From NCBI RefSeq assembly GCF_900110245.1, contig NZ_FOCZ01000007.1, forward strand, positions 62,001-126,000: a stretch of 64,000 nt of DNA, given 5' to 3'. The DNA is from Niastella yeongjuensis (GTDB taxonomy: Bacteria; Bacteroidota; Bacteroidia; Chitinophagales; Chitinophagaceae). A model generated the notes under the pieces. It did no database searches and was not told where the DNA came from. It saw only the letters and a list, made by a program, of their open reading frames with translations. Below are positions 60,479 to 64,000 of the stretch, piece after piece; the first letter of the stretch is position 1; every line of letters begins with the position of its first letter. The position numbers and the translations under genes were made by a program.

Positions 60479-60513
60479 GATGGGTTGACGAGTTAACAAG
60501 TTGACGAGTTAAC
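60479..60513. repeat. GTTGACGAGTTAAC-type octamer repeat, first arm
   Basis: About four GTTGACGA/GTTAACAA units follow the glycosidase gene. The opposite-facing arm is at 60701-60737. Confidence 0.75.
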
Positions 60514-60604
60514 CAGGAATGCAGGGGTTGATAAGATAAATTTTGATAAAAAGCGATTCTTGAGGCATGAAAATGCCTGAAGTAAGAAGATAAGAAAATT
60601 TGAT

Positions 60605-60652
60605 AAAAGAAAGGGCGCAGGCAGGTTTTAAACTGCATGCGCCCTTTCTTTT
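60605..60652. terminator. Bidirectional terminator
   Basis: The A-rich arm 60605-60619 pairs perfectly over 15 bases with 60638-60652, with an inner GCAG/CTGC stem. A and T runs at both ends suit the two convergent genes. Confidence 0.92.
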
Positions 60653-60700
60653 ATTCTTCCGTCGTCAACCAGCCACTTTTATGGAGATTCAACTTGCGTT

Positions 60701-60737
60701 GAACTCGTCAACTGGTTAACTGGTTAACTCGTCAACT
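60701..60737. repeat. AACTCGTCAACTGGTTAAC-type repeat, second arm
   Basis: Complementary-facing units to those at 60479-60513, running up to the stop codon of the ROK gene, which they slightly overlap. Confidence 0.75.
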
Positions 60738-61716
60738 AAACTACTTTATCCGCCTTCACCTCCCACACCAACGCACTTGCCCCAAGAATCGCCGCATCGG
60801 CTTCTTTTAATTCAGAGAACAACAGTTTTACCTTGTTCTGGAAAATCGGGAGCAGGTTTTTTTCCATGTGCTCGCGGGTAGGTTTCAAAATCAGGTCGCC
60901 GGCTTTGGTCATGCCCCCGAATAGAATGATGGCTTCGGGCGATGAGAACATGACGAAATTGGCCAGTGCCAGTCCCAGTACCTCACCGGTAAACTGGTAT
61001 ACTTCCTGAGCGATCGCATCGCCCTGGATGGCGCAATCATATACGATGCGGGAATCGATTTCTTCTTTGGCATAATTGCGCAGCAGGCTGTCGCGTTTGG
61101 GGTCACGGTCGAGGAATTCGTTAGCGGTCAATGCCACGCCGGTAGCGGAAGCATAGGCTTCCAGCGAACCACGTAAACCGGTGCCCTTGTGTAAACGGCC
61201 GCCGGGGATGGTGGTGGTATGGCCCAGTTCGCCGGCAAAACCGTCGTGTCCATAGATCAGCTGGCCATTGGCCACAATGCCGCTGCCTACGCCCGTGCCC
61301 AGGGTGATCATAATGAAATCGCGCATACCACGGGCCACGCCATACATCATTTCACCTACTGCGGCTGCGTTGGCATCATTGGTAAGGGAGCAGGGAACGC
61401 CGAATTTATCGTTCATGAGCTGTACCAGGGGTACCAGCCCTTTCCAGGGTAAATTCGGGGCATATTCAATAGTCCCTTTGTAATAATTTCCATTGGGGGC
61501 GCCAATACCCATACCACGGATGTAATTGATGCCGCCTACATGGTCGATAGCCGGAGCCAGGGCTATGGCCAGTTCATCGATATAATCAGAAATGTTACTG
61601 TGCTTACGGGTTGAAATGGCACCCCGGTACGAAATATCGCCCCGGTGATCTACGATCCCAAAAACTGTGTTGGTGCCGCCAATATCAATTCCTATGGCAT
61701 ATTCTTGTTGTCTCAT
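60736..61716 (-). CDS. ROK-family sugar kinase lacking the zinc cysteines
   Basis: A 326-residue sugar kinase. The phosphate-1 loop is AIGIDIGGTNTVFG, the catalytic Asp is D114 in LTNDANAAAVGE, and the GxGxG loop is TLGTGVGSGI. His166 in GELGHTT is the first zinc ligand of the family, but the CxCGxxGC motif that follows it in most ROK proteins is replaced by LHKGTGLRGS (175-184), with no cysteine. Glucose or another hexose is the likely substrate. It lies 94 bases downstream of a sugar permease on the same strand, so the pair probably imports and phosphorylates one sugar. The start at 61716 is preferred to the ATG seven codons earlier. Confidence 0.88.
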   Translation of the reverse strand: MRQQEYAIGIDIGGTNTVFGIVDHRGDISYRGAISTRKHSNISDYIDELAIALAPAIDHVGGINYIRGMGIGAPNGNYYKGTIEYAPNLPWKGLVPLVQLMNDKFGVPCSLTNDANAAAVGEMMYGVARGMRDFIMITLGTGVGSGIVANGQLIYGHDGFAGELGHTTTIPGGRLHKGTGLRGSLEAYASATGVALTANEFLDRDPKRDSLLRNYAKEEIDSRIVYDCAIQGDAIAQEVYQFTGEVLGLALANFVMFSSPEAIILFGGMTKAGDLILKPTREHMEKNLLPIFQNKVKLLFSELKEADAAILGASALVWEVKADKVV

Positions 61717-61810
61717 TGCTCTATAATTCAGTTTCAATTTTCAGTCATAAAAAGCCCCTGCGGACCATATTGCGCTATGAAGATACCATCATTGTTACAC
61801 AATTCGTGTA

Positions 61811-63274
61811 TCAATGGCCTCCACCGCTTTCCAATTTGTCATAATCAATACCCTGGGCCTTCAAAATGGCCTTGGCACGAATGGCATAAAATGCCAGGTA
61901 GGCAAAACAGAAAACGCCTACAATGAAAGAGGCCTGAATGCCGAGTAAGTTTCCACCGGCCAGCCAGCCCTGTAACAGACTTATAAAGCCACCACCCATG
62001 ATCATCATGATCAGGAAGCTGGCGCCTTCATTGGTATGACGTCCTAAACCGGCAATAGCCAGCGTGAAGATACAGGGCCACAAGGTAGAGCAGAACAATC
62101 CTACGCTGGTAAACGCATATACGCTTACCATACCATTGCTCAGCATACCAATGATGAGGGCGGTCATGCCACAGAGCGAAAAGATCAGCAACTGGCGGGC
62201 AGGATTTCCCTTGCTCAGCAGATCGCCGATGATCAGGGCAACGATCACCGCAGCATAAATATAAAAAGGAGTAATATCGTGGTTAGCGATCTTATTGATC
62301 AACAGGAAAACGCCAAATGCGAGGTACGGCATAATGAATCGCAGCACAGATTTAACCGAAGCACTAAAGCCAAAAGCGCCTACGGAAGACGTCCAGCGGC
62401 CCATCATTAAACTGGCCCAGTACAACGAAACAAACGGGGCAATTTTTTCAGTAGGGAACGGCAAACCGTTTTCTTTTACGTGCTCGCTCATGAACTGAGG
62501 CAGGTTACTGGCCGTGGCCACTTCTACACCCACATAAATAAAAATGCCGATCATGCCCAGCCAAAGCTGCGAATATTTTAACGCACTGCTTTTTACCGCG
62601 GGGGTAAAAGCCAGTGGATCCGATTCAACTTCCTCATCGTGTTTGATCTGATTAGGAATAGGAGAGAATTTAAATATGACGGCAACCAGAATGAAGGCAG
62701 CACCCAGTACGAGGTAAGGTACTTTTACCGCGCCAATATCAGCTACTTTGGAACCTTCGGTCACGGAACCAAAAATGGCCAGACTAACCACCACTGGGCC
62801 CAATGTAGTACCCAGGTTATTGATACCGCCTGCCATGCTTAAACGCTGTGAGCCGGTTTTAGGATCACCCATTACAATGGCCAGCGGGTTGGCAGCTGTT
62901 TGCTGCAGGGAAAAACCAAGTCCAACAATGAAAAGACCAGAGATCATTATGAAGAACGACTCGCTTTGGGCAGCGGGATAAAACAACAGCGTACCAAGGG
63001 CGGAGATCACCAGGCCCAACGCAATACCGTTCTTATAACCAATTTTATTTAAGATATCACCACCGGTTGCTTTACTAACCAGGTAGTAAATAACAGAACC
63101 TACAGTATAAGCTACATAAAAGGCAAAGGAGATCATCTGGGATTGCCAGGGCTCCAGGTGTAATTTTTCCCGGAAAACGGGGATCAGGATGTCGTTACTG
63201 GCAGCAACGAATCCCCAGAAAAAGAAAACAGAAACAAGTACGGCAAATTGCGACCATTTGGTTTGTTGACTCAT
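61811..63274 (-). CDS. FHS-family sugar:H+ symporter (glucose/galactose/fucose type)
   Basis: A 487-residue major-facilitator transporter with twelve predicted helices. The N-terminal stretch FFFWGFVAASNDILIPVFRE is typical of the fucose-galactose-hexose symporter (FucP/GluP) subfamily, as is GFSLQQTAANPLAIVMG. The central loop is acidic (KHDEEVESDP). It precedes the ROK kinase, which suggests uptake of a hexose followed by phosphorylation. It is divergent from glgA with a 313-base gap. The exact sugar is not evident. Confidence 0.9.
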   Translation of the reverse strand: MSQQTKWSQFAVLVSVFFFWGFVAASNDILIPVFREKLHLEPWQSQMISFAFYVAYTVGSVIYYLVSKATGGDILNKIGYKNGIALGLVISALGTLLFYPAAQSESFFIMISGLFIVGLGFSLQQTAANPLAIVMGDPKTGSQRLSMAGGINNLGTTLGPVVVSLAIFGSVTEGSKVADIGAVKVPYLVLGAAFILVAVIFKFSPIPNQIKHDEEVESDPLAFTPAVKSSALKYSQLWLGMIGIFIYVGVEVATASNLPQFMSEHVKENGLPFPTEKIAPFVSLYWASLMMGRWTSSVGAFGFSASVKSVLRFIMPYLAFGVFLLINKIANHDITPFYIYAAVIVALIIGDLLSKGNPARQLLIFSLCGMTALIIGMLSNGMVSVYAFTSVGLFCSTLWPCIFTLAIAGLGRHTNEGASFLIMMIMGGGFISLLQGWLAGGNLLGIQASFIVGVFCFAYLAFYAIRAKAILKAQGIDYDKLESGGGH

Positions 63275-63587
63275 TGAAAGGTTGGTTTTTAGTCAAAAGA
63301 TGATTTAAAAATAACAAGTTTTTGCCACAGGCTTCCCCCCAATTACCCCGGGGACCGGCTGCACAAAATCAATTACCTTTTTAAGCGTTTTTCAAAAGCA
63401 ATTGCCAAGATACCGCTTTAGCCGCATCGGGCATGAAAATTTCTGTTGCCGGAACCGGTATCAGTCTATAAAAAGAATCATATAAGCAATGTTTTGTAAT
63501 CATTTTTTATAGAACTGCATCATTCAATCAAAATCCTTCCTATATTGAACGCACATTTCCTTTTTACTATTAACCCGACATTTAAGA
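63275..63587. other. Divergent gap between the sugar symporter and glgA
   Basis: No gene and no repeat array. A/T-rich with a C-rich patch (about 63335-63360). No exact TAnnTTTG was found on either strand; TATATTGA at 63541-63548 is a loose -7 candidate for glgA. Confidence 0.65.
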
Positions 63588-64000
63588 ATGGATATTTTAC
63601 ACGTAAGCGCGGAATGTTACCCTGTTGCTAAGGCTGGTGGTTTGGGAGATGTGGTAGGGGCCTTACCAAAATACATGAATGACCTGGGGCACACGGCCCG
63701 GGTGGTTATGCCCATGTACCGTACCAAATTTCTATATGCCAATGAATGGCAGGTGGTGCACAAAGCCAGCACCAACATGGGCAACTGGTGGTTTGAATTT
63801 ACGATCATCAAGGAAAAGACCAATAAACTGGGTTTTGAACTGTACCTGGTTGACGTGAATGGGTTGCTCGACCGCGAAAAAGTGTATGGCTACAACGACG
63901 ACAACGAACGTTTCACCGCTTTTCAGATCTGCGTGCTCGACTGGGTGAATACCTGGGCTAAAAAGCCCGACATCCTGCATGTGCACGATCACCATACCGG
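63588..64000 (+). CDS. glgA: Glycogen synthase, N-terminal part (runs off the window)
   Basis: The first 137 codons of a GT5 glycogen/starch synthase that adds glucose from ADP- or UDP-glucose to an alpha-1,4 glucan. The start MDILHVSAECYPVAKAGGLGDVVGALP carries the KxGGL donor-binding motif in the form KAGGL. The following RVVMPMYRTKF and ILHVHDHHTG segments are also conserved. The gene continues past the right edge, so its full length and neighbours are not visible. Divergent placement from a hexose permease is consistent with sugar storage but is not evidence of co-regulation. Confidence 0.93.
   Translation, partial: MDILHVSAECYPVAKAGGLGDVVGALPKYMNDLGHTARVVMPMYRTKFLYANEWQVVHKASTNMGNWWFEFTIIKEKTNKLGFELYLVDVNGLLDREKVYGYNDDNERFTAFQICVLDWVNTWAKKPDILHVHDHHT

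Overview
The window is chromosomal DNA from a member of the Bacteroidota, most likely the family Chitinophagaceae (a Niastella/Chitinophaga-like soil bacterium). The evidence is the Bacteroidota-type promoter (TTTG, 18-20 bases, TAnnTTTG) in front of many genes, the near absence of Shine-Dalgarno sequences, several outer-membrane TonB-dependent receptors with carboxypeptidase-like plug extensions, and many secreted proteins known only from this phylum. The genus is an inference. No rRNA, tRNA, CRISPR array, prophage or insertion sequence was seen.

Layout. 0-7.6 kb: a membrane Fe-S electron-transfer protein, a pyrimidine-type phosphoribosyltransferase, a phosphoglucomutase, an OmpH/Skp chaperone, and a Gfo/Idh/MocA oxidoreductase with a NupG-like permease. 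7.7-19.4 kb: a complete histidine-degradation set (hutH, hutU, hutI, a formimidoylglutamase) led by a MarR-type regulator with a perfect 20-base palindrome over its own start site. This set is interrupted by a secreted protein, a fused trehalose-6-phosphate synthase/phosphatase and a membrane protein of the misnamed site-specific recombinase family. 19.4-29.7 kb: a patatin phospholipase with its own barrel, an ABC-F ATPase plus acetyltransferase, a DUF3347 protein with a TonB receptor, and two paralogous secreted proteins. 29.9-35.9 kb: the translation cluster thrS-infC-rpmI-rplT, then arginine decarboxylase. 36-47 kb: envelope and stress genes (Hsp20, bacilliredoxin, lgt) and two paralogous TonB receptors. 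47-64 kb: yajQ, L31, a GlmU-like protein, tpiA, hemerythrin, a flippase with a glycosyltransferase, acyl-CoA-binding protein, CBS protein, an acetylesterase, OsmC, lipA, a phosphodiester glycosidase, a sugar transporter with a ROK kinase, and the start of glgA.

The most unusual features are non-coding. Many intergenic gaps carry short tandem repeats with 7-8 base units in a few recurring families. A 38-base GC-rich element is triplicated after hutI, and a diverged copy supplies the stop codon and C-terminal tail of a secreted protein. Three genes (rpmI, rpmE, lipA) have promoters followed by foldable leaders that may be cis-regulatory, and one TonB receptor has an operator-like dyad abutting its promoter. 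No obviously new multi-gene system was found. The best candidates for follow-up are the MarR-hut control region, the repeat families, the ribosomal-protein leaders and a possible 22-residue lipopeptide gene.
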